DNA from: Ensifer sp. LCM 4579
Lineage (GTDB): Bacteria > Pseudomonadota > Alphaproteobacteria > Rhizobiales > Rhizobiaceae
Direction of reading: 5' to 3'
Assembly: GCF_001854885.1 (NCBI RefSeq)
Contig: NZ_MDDV01000024.1
Coordinates: forward strand, 364,985 to 416,068
DNA: 51,084 nucleotides
A program made the position numbers and the translations under genes. The notes under the pieces were generated by a model. The model saw only the letters and a program-made list of their open reading frames with translations, was not told the origin of the DNA and made no database searches. Positions within the stretch are counted from its first letter, which is position 1, and each line of letters begins with the position of its first letter. This document shows, piece by piece, positions 34,016-42,693 of this stretch.

Positions 34016-34453
34016 ATGTTCGGCCTGCTCGCTTTGCTCACCGCTTCCGTCTTCTTCGGCGCCGCCATCTACATCAACATCGCCGAACAGCCGGCAAGGC
34101 TTCGCCTCGATCACCGGTCCGCGCTCGCCGAATGGGGCCCGGCCTATCGCCGGGGCTTCGAGATGCAGGCTTCACTTGCGATCCTGTCCGGCCTTCTGGG
34201 CGCCGCGGCCTGGTGGCAGACCGGCAACGCGCTCTGGGGTCTCGGTGCGGCCGTCATCATCATGAACTGGCCCTACACGCTCTATTTCATCATGCCGATC
34301 AACAAGCGCCTGGAGACGACGCCGGCAGACCAGGCGAGCGGCGAAACCCGCGAACTGATCACCCGCTGGGGCAAGCTCCATGCCGGGCGCAGCACTCTCG
34401 GCGCCGTCGCTACGGTCATTTACCTCGCCGCCGCCTATGCGATGACGGGCTGA
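34016..34453 (+). CDS. DUF1772 family membrane protein
   Basis: 145 residues with four hydrophobic helices: LLALLTASVFFGAAIYINIAEQPAR, ASLAILSGLLGAAAWW, LGAAVIIMNWPYTLYFIMPINKRL, and LGAVATVIYLAAAYAM. NIAEQPARL and the PINKRLE motif are typical of DUF1772 (anthrone oxygenase-like) integral membrane proteins. Function in bacteria is unknown. GGGAGAACGTAAC precedes the ATG at 34016; the frame extends upstream to 33716, but that part has no membrane character. It converges on the RND permease with a nine-base gap. Confidence 0.82.
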   Translation: MFGLLALLTASVFFGAAIYINIAEQPARLRLDHRSALAEWGPAYRRGFEMQASLAILSGLLGAAAWWQTGNALWGLGAAVIIMNWPYTLYFIMPINKRLETTPADQASGETRELITRWGKLHAGRSTLGAVATVIYLAAAYAMTG

Positions 34454-34462
34454 AGCCGCCGC

Positions 34463-37400
34463 TCAACCGGCCTTGGGTGCCTTTTCGAGCAGGGCCGCCG
34501 CATCCATCTCCTCGTGCAGTTTGCGCTCTTCATCCGCATGCGGCCTGGTGAAGCGGGCGATCACGAGATAGGCAACGGGCGTCAGGTAAAGCGTGACGAC
34601 CGCCGCAAGACCCAGGCCGCCGACGAGGACCCAGCCAAGCGCGGTGCGGGCTTCCGCCCCGGCGCCGCTTGCCAGCACCAGCGGCACGGCGCCGACGACG
34701 GTGGCGATCATGGTCATCATCACCGGCCTCAAACGAATATTCGCCGCATCCTCGATGGCGCTGCGCACGTCCTGTCCCCGGTCGCGCAGCTGATTGGCGA
34801 ATTCGACGATCAGGATGCCGTTCTTCGCCATGATGCCGACGAGCATGACGAGCCCGATCTGGCTGTAGATGTTCAGCGTGTTGCCGGTCATGATCATCGC
34901 GAAGACGGCGCAGGCAAGCCCGAGCGGCACCGTCGACATGATGATGATGCCGCTGACGAAACTCTCGAATTGCGCCGCCAGCACCAGGAAGACGATCACG
35001 ATCGCAAAGCCGAAGGTGATGAAGAGGCCGCTGGCGTTCTCGTCGAGCGTCGCCGCCTCCGCAAGCGGCATCAGCCGCGAGCCGGGCGGCATGAGCGGCT
35101 CGGCCATTTGCTCCACCATCGACAGGGCCTCCCCGAGCGCCAGGTCGTCTTTCAGCCCGGCCGAGAGCGAGACCGCACGCAGCTGGCTCTCGCGCGAGAG
35201 CTGCGGCGCCACGGCCTTCTCCTCGACCGTCGCGATCGTCGACATCGGGACGATCCGGCCGTCGCCGGTCTTGACGAAGATGTTCTGCAGATCCGTCGGA
35301 TCGTTGAGCGGCGCCGTCGAGGAGAGCAGCTTGACCGGATAGGACTCGCCCTCCACGAAGATGTCGACGACACTGCTGCCATCGAGCATGGCCTGCAGCG
35401 CCCAGGCCAGGCCGCCGATATCGACGCCGAGGTCGGAGGCGCGCTCGCGATCGATCGTCACCGACAATTGCGCCTGGTTGGCCTCATAGTTCAGCCGCAC
35501 GTTCTCGAACCGGCCGCTATCCTCGATCGCGCGCACCAGCTTCGCCGCCGCGTCACCGAGCTTCGTATAGTCATTGCCGACGAGCGCCACCTGAAGGCCG
35601 CTGCCGGCGCCGCGAATGCCGAGGCTGTTCGACTGGATCGTGAAGGCGCGGACGGAAGGTATGGCAGCGGTCGCCTTGTTGATGTCGGCGACGATCTCCT
35701 GCTGCGTGCGCTCGCGATCCTCCCAGGGCGTCAGTCTCAGGACCATGAAGCCGTTATTGGCCGAACCGCCCTGTCCGGAAATCGAGAATACATTGCTGAC
35801 CTCGCCCGATTTCATCAGCGGCTGCAGCGCATCCTCGATCCGCCGCATCTGCGCCTGCGTGTATTCGAGCGACACCCCCTGGGGCGCATTGACCCTGAGC
35901 ATCACCAGCGAGCGGTCCTCGTTCGGCGTCAGTTCCGATTTCAGTGTCAGGAAACCGGTGGCGCCCGCCGCGGTGAAGAAGGCGGCCACGACAAAGACGA
36001 CGAGCGGCGCGTTGAGGCAGGACCGCAGCGTTGCCCGATAGAAGGCGGATGCGCGCGCGCCGAAGCGGCGCATGAAGCCGTGATGGGCATGCGCCTCGGT
36101 CGTCAGCATGCGCGAAGCCAGCATCGGGCAGAGCGTCAGCGAGACGAAGGACGATAGGAGCACGGCAAAGGCAAGCACGAAGCCGAACTCGCGGAAAAGC
36201 CCGCCGGTCTGCCCCGGCAGGAAGGAGAGCGGCACGAAAACAGCCGCAAGCGTCGCGGTGGTCGCCAACACCGCGAAGAAGACCTCGAGCGTGCCGTGCA
36301 CGGCCGCCGCCCGCGGCCCAAGCCCGCCGGCCCTGCGGCGCACGATGTTCTCGAGCACGACGATGGCATCGTCGACCACGAGACCGGTGGCGAGCACGAT
36401 CGCGAGCAGCGTCAGGATATTGATCGAAAAGCCGGCGAGATAGATCGCCGCAAGCGTACCGATCAGCGCAATCGGCATGGTGATGGTCGGGATCAGCGTC
36501 GCCCGCCAGTCGAGCAGGAAAAGATAGATGACGAGGGTGACGATGGAGACCGCAACCATGAGCGCGATCTCCACCTCGTGGATCGCGCCGTTGATGAAGA
36601 CCGCGTCGTCGCTCGTCACCTGCAGCTCGGTTCCCTGCGGCAGAATATCCGAGGAGATCGTGTCGACCACCTTGCGCACGCCCTCGGAGATGTCGACGGT
36701 GTTGGATTGCGCCTGGCGGATGATGCCGAGGCCGATGCCCTGGCGGCCGTTGGAACGCAGGGCCGAGGTGCCCGTGTCCGGACCCAGCGTTACCGTCGCC
36801 ACGTCGCCGAGCCTGACATTGTCGCCAAGCATCAGGTTTTCGAATTGCGCAGGCGTCTGCAGGTCGGCCGTTGCCCGGACCGAGATGTCCTGGCTCGAAC
36901 TCGTCAGCGACCCCGCCGGCACGTCATAGGAAGCGTTGGCGAGCGCCTCGCGCAGGTTGGCGACGGTGATGCCGCGCCCGGCGAGCTTGGCCTGATTCAG
37001 GTCGATGCGGAAGATCTTCTCCTGCTCGCCATAGACCGTGACGTCGGCAACCCCTTCCACCGCCGCAAGCCGGTCGCTGATCTCGTTCTCGACCAGGAGC
37101 GTCATGTCTTCCATCGACATCGTGTCGGAGGTCAGCGCCAGGCGCATGATCGGCTGGCTGTCCGAATCCGCCTTGACGATCCGCGGCTCCTCCGCGTCGT
37201 CCGGCAGCCGGTTGGTGACGCGGCCCAGTGCGTCGCGCACGTCGTTGGCGGCCTGGCCGATATCAGTCGTGTCGGAGAAGTCGAGCGTGACGCGGCTGCG
37301 GCCGAAGGAAGACGTCGACGAGATGCCCTTGATGCCCTGAACGCGCGAAACGGCGCCTTCGACCACCGAGGTGACCTCGCGGTCGATCGTTTCGGGAGAC

Positions 37401-37621
37401 GCTCCTTCGAAATCGGTTGTTACCGAAATGACGGGCTGGTCGACCTGGGGCAATTCGCGAATTTCGATGCCGTTCCAAGCGGCAAGACCTGCCACGACGA
37501 TCAGCATGTTGACGACGAGCGCGAAAATCGGTCGGCGAATGAAAAGCGCGGTGAAGCCGGTCTTGCCGCCCTCTCCAGCGGCCGGCAATCCTCCGCGATG
37601 ACCGCCGAAGCCGATATTCAT
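34463..37621 (-). CDS. RND efflux permease (hydrophobe/amphiphile efflux type)
   Basis: 1052 residues, full length, with 12 predicted transmembrane helices. The proton relay Asp pair is in ATGLVVDDAIVVLENIVRR, and ASPETIDREVTSVVEGAVSRVQGIKGISSTSSFG is the conserved pore-domain start. FIRRPIFALVVNMLIVVAGLAAW is the first helix. It would export drugs, dyes or plant compounds from the periplasm and inner membrane with the adaptor encoded upstream; the outer-membrane channel must be encoded elsewhere. Its ATG overlaps the adaptor stop (ATGA). Confidence 0.93.
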   Translation of the reverse strand: MNIGFGGHRGGLPAAGEGGKTGFTALFIRRPIFALVVNMLIVVAGLAAWNGIEIRELPQVDQPVISVTTDFEGASPETIDREVTSVVEGAVSRVQGIKGISSTSSFGRSRVTLDFSDTTDIGQAANDVRDALGRVTNRLPDDAEEPRIVKADSDSQPIMRLALTSDTMSMEDMTLLVENEISDRLAAVEGVADVTVYGEQEKIFRIDLNQAKLAGRGITVANLREALANASYDVPAGSLTSSSQDISVRATADLQTPAQFENLMLGDNVRLGDVATVTLGPDTGTSALRSNGRQGIGLGIIRQAQSNTVDISEGVRKVVDTISSDILPQGTELQVTSDDAVFINGAIHEVEIALMVAVSIVTLVIYLFLLDWRATLIPTITMPIALIGTLAAIYLAGFSINILTLLAIVLATGLVVDDAIVVLENIVRRRAGGLGPRAAAVHGTLEVFFAVLATTATLAAVFVPLSFLPGQTGGLFREFGFVLAFAVLLSSFVSLTLCPMLASRMLTTEAHAHHGFMRRFGARASAFYRATLRSCLNAPLVVFVVAAFFTAAGATGFLTLKSELTPNEDRSLVMLRVNAPQGVSLEYTQAQMRRIEDALQPLMKSGEVSNVFSISGQGGSANNGFMVLRLTPWEDRERTQQEIVADINKATAAIPSVRAFTIQSNSLGIRGAGSGLQVALVGNDYTKLGDAAAKLVRAIEDSGRFENVRLNYEANQAQLSVTIDRERASDLGVDIGGLAWALQAMLDGSSVVDIFVEGESYPVKLLSSTAPLNDPTDLQNIFVKTGDGRIVPMSTIATVEEKAVAPQLSRESQLRAVSLSAGLKDDLALGEALSMVEQMAEPLMPPGSRLMPLAEAATLDENASGLFITFGFAIVIVFLVLAAQFESFVSGIIIMSTVPLGLACAVFAMIMTGNTLNIYSQIGLVMLVGIMAKNGILIVEFANQLRDRGQDVRSAIEDAANIRLRPVMMTMIATVVGAVPLVLASGAGAEARTALGWVLVGGLGLAAVVTLYLTPVAYLVIARFTRPHADEERKLHEEMDAAALLEKAPKAG

Positions 37622-38841
37622 TGCGCGTCTCCCGCCACCTTCTGCTCCGGCTCGGCACGCGCGTCCCCGGCGATGCGCACCGTACCGCCTTCGCGCAGCC
37701 GCTGCACGCCTTCCGTCACGACACTGTCACCCTCGGAAATCCCGGCTTCGACAAGAACCGTGTCCGGATTGCGCTGGATGATCTTGATCGGCACGCGCTC
37801 GCTCTTGTCGCCTTGGATCCGCCAGACATAGGCCCCTTCCGAGCTCCATTGGATCGCCAGCGGGTCGACGGTCGGATAGCGGTCGCCATCGAACGCCATG
37901 GTGACCGAGAAGGACATTCCGGCGCGCAGCATGTCGTCCGGGTTTTCGATGCGCGCCCGCACGCGAAGCGTCCGGCTCGTCTGGTCGAGGCGGTTGTCGA
38001 TTGCATGGATTGCGCCGTCGAGCGAACGGCCGGGCTCAGCGATCGCGCTCGCGGTCACCGGCTGGCCGACGTAGATCCTGCTGGCGAAACGTTCCGGCAC
38101 CCAGAAGTCGACGAGGATCTGGGAGCGGTCGTCGACGACGGCAATCGGCGTCGAAGTGGTGACGTAATCGCCGACATTGACCGTGATGATACCGACTATC
38201 CCCTTCGAAGGGGCAACGATGTCGCGCCGCTTGAGATCGAGTTCCGCCGTGTTCAGCGCCAGTTCGGCCGCCTGCAGTGCGATCTCCGCGTCGCGTACCT
38301 CGACCGCCGTGACGACGCGGGCGCTGCCGAGATTGCGATAGCGCTCGACCTTTTCCCGGGCGCTGTCGCGGGCCAGCCGGGCCTGTTCGGCGGCGATCGT
38401 CTGATCGTCCCTGTCGAGCCGAGCAATCACCTGGCCCGCCTCAATCCGGTCGCCGGACCGGACGAGAATTTCGGTGAGGTTGCCCGTTGCCGTCGGCGTC
38501 ACCGTGACGGATTGGATTGCCTCGCCGCTGCCGATGACGTTCAGCCTGTTGTTGACGACTGCGGTCTCAGCGGGCTTGACCACCACCAGCGCCGCCCCGC
38601 CCGCGCCACCGCGTCCGCCCTGCCCGCGACCGCGATTGCCCTGGCCTGCCTCTCCCTCGCCGCCCCGTCCCTCGCCGCCCCGTCCCTCGCCGCCTTGCGA
38701 GCGCGACAGCGCATCGATGAGAGGATGTGAGACGCCGATCGCCGCCAGCGTTTCCCCGGCACCGGGGGCAAAGCGTATCCAGGCAGCGCCCCCGACGACG
38801 AGAACGACGAGGCTGACCGCCAGTTGCTTCCACAAGCGCAT
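37618..38841 (-). CDS. RND efflux periplasmic adaptor (membrane fusion protein)
   Basis: 407 residues. An N-terminal anchor (QLAVSLVVLVVGGAAWIRF) is followed by a Gly/Arg/Glu-rich linker (about residues 47-80) with tandem GGEGR units. The lipoyl half-motifs (NVIGSGEAIQSVTVTPTATGNLTEILVRSGDRIEAGQVIARLD) and the matching ELDLKRRDIVAPSKGIVGIITVNVGDYV follow, then a beta-barrel and membrane-proximal domain. It links the permease to an outer-membrane channel. The start was set at the ATG of 38841 because GGAGACATGG precedes it; the GTG at 38865 is the alternative. No lipobox is seen, so it is anchored by the helix. Confidence 0.9.
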   Translation of the reverse strand: MRLWKQLAVSLVVLVVGGAAWIRFAPGAGETLAAIGVSHPLIDALSRSQGGEGRGGEGRGGEGEAGQGNRGRGQGGRGGAGGAALVVVKPAETAVVNNRLNVIGSGEAIQSVTVTPTATGNLTEILVRSGDRIEAGQVIARLDRDDQTIAAEQARLARDSAREKVERYRNLGSARVVTAVEVRDAEIALQAAELALNTAELDLKRRDIVAPSKGIVGIITVNVGDYVTTSTPIAVVDDRSQILVDFWVPERFASRIYVGQPVTASAIAEPGRSLDGAIHAIDNRLDQTSRTLRVRARIENPDDMLRAGMSFSVTMAFDGDRYPTVDPLAIQWSSEGAYVWRIQGDKSERVPIKIIQRNPDTVLVEAGISEGDSVVTEGVQRLREGGTVRIAGDARAEPEQKVAGDAQ

Positions 38842-39050
38842 CCATGTCTCCGATTTGGGGTGCACGCGACGGCGCGGCGCGCACCGGGAGGAACGTTCCG
38901 AGTCGTCGCGAGTATGATTGTTCGCGCGCCCTCGGGCAATCTCGGAACACCATCATTACGCAATTGTAATGAAAGCAGAATTTGTGGGCGGCATGATGGC
39001 GCCTGCCGCAAGCGCAAAAGACGAGGGCCTCTGGAAAAGCATTGTTCACA
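38842..39050. promoter_or_regulatory. Upstream region of the RND operon with an inverted repeat (candidate operator)
   Basis: CATTAC-GCAATT-GTAATG (38953-38970) has perfect 6-base arms and lies about 112 bases before the adaptor start. The site suits a dimeric repressor of efflux genes, but no TetR-type gene is next to the operon. Nothing else is recognised here. Confidence 0.35.
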
Positions 39051-39153
39051 CTACAGCGCCGCGCGTCTTATTAGACGCGCAAAGGTCGCTGTAGCAGTTT
39101 GAATTGCTGCATGTCTTTGTCCTTTAATCGAGGTCGATTAAAGGAGACATGCA
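39051..39153. repeat. Complete copy of the palindromic intergenic element
   Basis: CTACAGCGCCGCGCGTCTTATTAGACGCGC, then AAAGGTCGCTGTAGCAGTTTGAATTGCTGCATGTC, then CTTTAATCG-AGGT-CGATTAAAG (9-base arms, 39122-39143) and GGAGACATGC. The two outer ends of both modules also pair, so the whole 103-base unit can fold into stacked hairpins. Best-preserved copy in the window, orientated opposite to the one at 43995. Confidence 0.85.
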
Positions 39154-39355
39154 TTAGCCACGCTCGGCAATCCTGCGGCTCGGACTGCGGCCTCTCCCGC
39201 TGCAGGTGCCGGTCGATGCGGCCTACCGGCGAGCGGTGATGCACCCCGTCGAAACGCAAGTCTTTCCACAGACTTGCTGGGCAGGGCGGAGAAACCGGAA
39301 TAAAAGAGGAACATCCTTTCTGGCCTTTCCGCCCCGAATCACTACATTGGGCCGC

Positions 39356-41926
39356 ATGAGCAAAGGTTTCGACGACATCCCCTTCTTCGACGAGGAGCCG
39401 GCACCGCGCAAGCCGGCCTCCGCCACGGGCGGGATCGCGGCGCGTGCCATGGCTGCCCGCGACAGGTCCAAGCGTCCGGATTATCTTTCCGGTCTCAATC
39501 CGGAGCAGGCGGACGCCGTCGAGACCCTCGAGGGGCCCGTATTGGTGCTCGCGGGTGCCGGCACCGGCAAGACGCGCGTGCTGACCACCCGCATTGCCCA
39601 TATCCTTTCCACCGGCCGCGCCTTTCCTTCGCAGATCCTCGCCGTCACCTTCACCAACAAGGCGGCGCGCGAGATGAAGGAGAGGATCGGCGTGCTCGTC
39701 GGCCATGCGGTCGAGGGCATGCCCTGGCTCGGCACCTTTCACTCGATCGGCGTCAAGCTCCTGCGCCGCCATGCCGAACTGGTGGGCTTGAGGTCCGATT
39801 TCACCATTCTCGACACCGACGATGTGGTGCGTCTCATCAAGCAGCTGATCCAGGCCGAAGGCCTAGACGACAAGCGCTGGCCGGCCAAGCAGTTCGCCGG
39901 CATGATCGACGGCTGGAAGAACAAGGGTCTCGACCCATCGCAGATTCCCGAGGGTGACGCCCGCGCCTTTGCCAACGGCAAGGGCCGCGAACTCTACGCC
40001 GCCTATCAGAACCGGCTTCTGACGCTGAACGCCTGCGACTTCGGCGACCTGCTGCTGCATCCGATCCGGATGTTCCGCGCCAATCCCGATGTGCTCAAGG
40101 ACTATCACGAGAGATTCCGCTACATCCTCGTCGACGAGTACCAGGACACCAATACGGCGCAATATATGTGGTTGAGGTTGCTCGCGCAGCGGCCCCGGTC
40201 TTCCGAGCGATCTGGCACCGGAAATCCGGGCGAAGCCCGGCAAGGCCAAGCGGCCGTCGCGCCTGATGGCGCGCCCCTGCGGAGCGAGCCGCGCAGCGGC
40301 GACAGCGTGAGCGCGAAAAAACCCACACAACAAATCAATATTTGTTGTGTGGGCGATGACGACCAGTCGATCTATGGCTGGCGCGGGGCGGAGGTCGACA
40401 ACATCCTGCGCTTCGAAAAGGACTTTCCTGGCGCCAAGGTCATCAAGCTGGAGCGCAACTATCGCTCGACCGAGCATATTCTCGGCGCCGCGTCGCATCT
40501 GATAGCCCACAATGAAGGTCGCCTCGGCAAGACGCTGTTCACCGAGCGCAGCCATCCGGACGACGAGAAGGTGCAGGTGCACGCCGCCTGGGACTCCGAG
40601 GAAGAGGCCCGCGCGGTCGGCGAGGAGATCGAGCAGCTCCAGCGGGGCAAGCACAACCTGAACGACATGGCGATCCTGGTGCGCGCCTCGTTCCAGATGC
40701 GCGAGTTCGAAGACCGCTTCGTCACCCTCGGCCTCAACTATCGCGTCATCGGCGGCCCGCGCTTCTATGAGCGGCTCGAGATCCGCGATGCCATGGCCTA
40801 TTTCCGCCTGGTCTGCCAGCCGGCCGACGACCTCGCCTTCGAGCGCATCATCAACACGCCGAAGCGCGGGCTCGGCGAAACCACCGTGCGCACGCTGCAC
40901 GACTATGCGCGCAGCCGCGACATTCCGATGCTCGCCGCCGCAAGCGAGATCATCGAGACGGACGAGTTGAAGCCGAAGGCGCGCAAGGCGCTCTTCGACG
41001 TCGTCACCGATTTCCGCCGCTGGCAGACGCTGCTCGAGACGACCCTGCATACGGAGCTTGCCGAGAAAATCCTCGACGAGAGCGGCTATACGGCGATGTG
41101 GCAGGCGGACAAGTCGGCCGAAGCCCCCGGGCGCCTCGAAAACCTCAAGGAACTCATCCGCTCCATGGAGGCCTTCGAGTCGATGCGTGGCTTCCTGGAG
41201 CACGTCGCGCTGGTCATGGATGCCGAGCAGAACGAGGACATGGACGCCGTCTCGATCATGACGCTGCATTCGGCCAAGGGCCTGGAATTCGACACGGTAT
41301 TCCTGCCTGGCTGGGAGGAAGGGCTCTTTCCGCACCAGCGTGCGCTCGACGAGGGCGGCCGCGCCGGCCTCGAGGAGGAGCGCCGCCTCGCCTATGTCGG
41401 CATTACCCGCGCCAAGCGCCGCTGCCATATCTGGTTCGTCTCCAACCGCCGCATCCACGGGCTCTGGCAATCCACCATGCCCTCGCGCTTCCTCGACGAA
41501 TTGCCGATCGACCATGTGGAAGTGGCCGAGCAGGAGGCTTCCTATGGCGGCTATGGCCGCGGCGGCTACGGCCAGTCGCGCTTCGACAAGGCCGATCCCT
41601 TCGAGAACAGCTACCAGACACCCGGCTGGAAGCGCGCCCAGCAGCACCGCTCGGATGCCACCCGCGACAATTGGGGCACCCGCTCCGGCCATGCGGTGGA
41701 ACGCATCGGCTACGGCGAATCCGGCCCGCGCACCCGCACCATCGAGGGCGAGCTCGTCGCCAAGTCGACGACTGCGGAACCCTCCCGCTTCCAGGTCGGC
41801 GACCGCGTCTTCCATCTGAAATTCGGCAACGGCAACATCGCCGCCGTCGAAGGCAACAAGCTGACGATCGACTTCGACCGGGCGGGCCAGAAACGGGTGC
41901 TGGACGGGTTTGTGGAAAGGGTGTGA
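39356..41926 (+). CDS. uvrD: UvrD/PcrA-type DNA helicase
   Basis: 856 residues. All superfamily 1A motifs are present: Walker A LAGAGTGKT (residues 65-73), LVDEYQDTN (motif II), VGDDDQSIYGWRGAEV (motif III), RNYRST (IV), TLHSAKGLEFDTVFLPGWEEG (V) and EERRLAYVGITRAKRR (VI). A Gly/Tyr-rich linker leads to a C-terminal Tudor-like domain (FQVGDRVFHLKFGNGNIAAVEGNKLTIDFD), the RNA-polymerase-binding end of PcrA/UvrD. It unwinds DNA in excision and mismatch repair. An in-frame insert at residues 279-326, between motifs II and III, is low in complexity and palindromic at DNA level. The start was placed at MSKGFDD (39356); upstream codons look non-coding. Confidence 0.94.
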   Translation: MSKGFDDIPFFDEEPAPRKPASATGGIAARAMAARDRSKRPDYLSGLNPEQADAVETLEGPVLVLAGAGTGKTRVLTTRIAHILSTGRAFPSQILAVTFTNKAAREMKERIGVLVGHAVEGMPWLGTFHSIGVKLLRRHAELVGLRSDFTILDTDDVVRLIKQLIQAEGLDDKRWPAKQFAGMIDGWKNKGLDPSQIPEGDARAFANGKGRELYAAYQNRLLTLNACDFGDLLLHPIRMFRANPDVLKDYHERFRYILVDEYQDTNTAQYMWLRLLAQRPRSSERSGTGNPGEARQGQAAVAPDGAPLRSEPRSGDSVSAKKPTQQINICCVGDDDQSIYGWRGAEVDNILRFEKDFPGAKVIKLERNYRSTEHILGAASHLIAHNEGRLGKTLFTERSHPDDEKVQVHAAWDSEEEARAVGEEIEQLQRGKHNLNDMAILVRASFQMREFEDRFVTLGLNYRVIGGPRFYERLEIRDAMAYFRLVCQPADDLAFERIINTPKRGLGETTVRTLHDYARSRDIPMLAAASEIIETDELKPKARKALFDVVTDFRRWQTLLETTLHTELAEKILDESGYTAMWQADKSAEAPGRLENLKELIRSMEAFESMRGFLEHVALVMDAEQNEDMDAVSIMTLHSAKGLEFDTVFLPGWEEGLFPHQRALDEGGRAGLEEERRLAYVGITRAKRRCHIWFVSNRRIHGLWQSTMPSRFLDELPIDHVEVAEQEASYGGYGRGGYGQSRFDKADPFENSYQTPGWKRAQQHRSDATRDNWGTRSGHAVERIGYGESGPRTRTIEGELVAKSTTAEPSRFQVGDRVFHLKFGNGNIAAVEGNKLTIDFDRAGQKRVLDGFVERV
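40190..40353. repeat. Palindromic mosaic inserted in frame inside uvrD
   Basis: Codons 279-326 interrupt the usual short loop between motifs II and III. The stretch contains CGCGCC-TGAT-GGCGCG and GGGCGAAGCCC hairpins and ends in a perfect 14-base inverted repeat, CCCACACAACAAAT-CAAT-ATTTGTTGTGTGGG (40322-40353). The right arm of that repeat encodes the conserved ICCVG of motif III; the left arm is its exact reverse complement and is rich in A and C, unlike the rest of the gene. Confidence 0.7.
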
Positions 41927-41933
41927 GCCCCGC

Positions 41934-42395
41934 TCAAATCACCATCCGGTACATCACGAATCCGGACTTCTCGGCGAGCTTGTCGTAAAGCTGCATCGCC
42001 GTGACGTTCGACTCGTGCGTCAGCCAGTAGACGCGTGACGTGCCGGCGCGTCGTGCGGCGTCGAAGACGCCGTTGATCAGGGCCTGGCCGACCCCTTTCC
42101 CGTGGATGCCCTCTTTGGTGAACAGGTCCTGGAGATAGCAGTTCGGCTGGATCGCCGTGGTGCTGTGGTGGAAAATGTAATGGGTGAGCCCGAGTAGCCG
42201 GCCATTGTTTTCCGCAACAAGCGCATACATCGGCTCATAGGCATCGAAGAAGCGCGACCAGGTCATGAGGGTAATGTCGGCGTCGAGCGCCTTTTCACCC
42301 GAACGTCCGTAAAAGGCGTTATAGCGTTCCCAGAGGACCAGCCACTGATCGTAGTCGCTGCGAACGACCGGACGGATGGAGACGTTTTCGCTCAT
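41934..42395 (-). CDS. GNAT family N-acetyltransferase
   Basis: 153 residues, a single acetyltransferase domain. VSIRPVVRSDYDQWLVLWERYNAFYG is the first strand and helix, LQDLFTKEGIHGKGVGQALINGVFDAARRAGTSRVYWLTHESNVTAMQLYDKLA is the acetyl-CoA core with HGKGVG as the pyrophosphate loop, and LYDKLAEKSGFVMYRM ends it. It resembles spermidine/diamine-acetyltransferase-like members; the substrate is unknown. The start was set at the ATG of 42395 (MSENVS); 15 upstream residues look non-conserved. It converges on uvrD with a seven-base gap. Confidence 0.87.
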   Translation of the reverse strand: MSENVSIRPVVRSDYDQWLVLWERYNAFYGRSGEKALDADITLMTWSRFFDAYEPMYALVAENNGRLLGLTHYIFHHSTTAIQPNCYLQDLFTKEGIHGKGVGQALINGVFDAARRAGTSRVYWLTHESNVTAMQLYDKLAEKSGFVMYRMVI

Positions 42396-42693
42396 CGTCG
42401 AACCCACCGGAATGACCACCCTTTGCGGGGGCGACAGCATAACCTCTCGGATTGGCGCGGTCCATCACGCCACCCATCACACATTGTCACCTCGCGCATC
42501 ATTCGCCCGTGGCGGAAAGCCATTGAAATTGTCGTGGTGCTCAAATCGCGTCATGCCTCCGCCCAAGTCGAAGACCACTAAAATTGCAGTGAATTTCGCC
42601 GAGCTTCGTTAACACGGCAAAGGTACGAATCGGACTGCTTATCGGCTGGAACGCAAGCCACTTTTCATTTTTAGCACGACAGGCCGTTTCGAA
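42396..42693. other. Divergent intergenic region
   Basis: Gap of 298 bases upstream of both the GNAT and diguanylate cyclase genes. No repeat element, terminator or clear promoter could be assigned. Confidence 0.4.

Noticed and set aside
36296..37831. 511-codon plus-strand frame over the RND permease and adaptor
   Set aside because: Both genes are strongly supported on the minus strand and overlap by ATGA; the plus frame has no domain.
38644..38700. Tandem GC-rich repeats as a CRISPR or VNTR locus
   Set aside because: They lie in frame inside the adaptor gene and code for the GGEGR linker, without spacers.
39863..41815. 650-codon minus-strand frame over uvrD
   Set aside because: Shadow of the helicase; low-complexity Ala/Arg/Glu composition.
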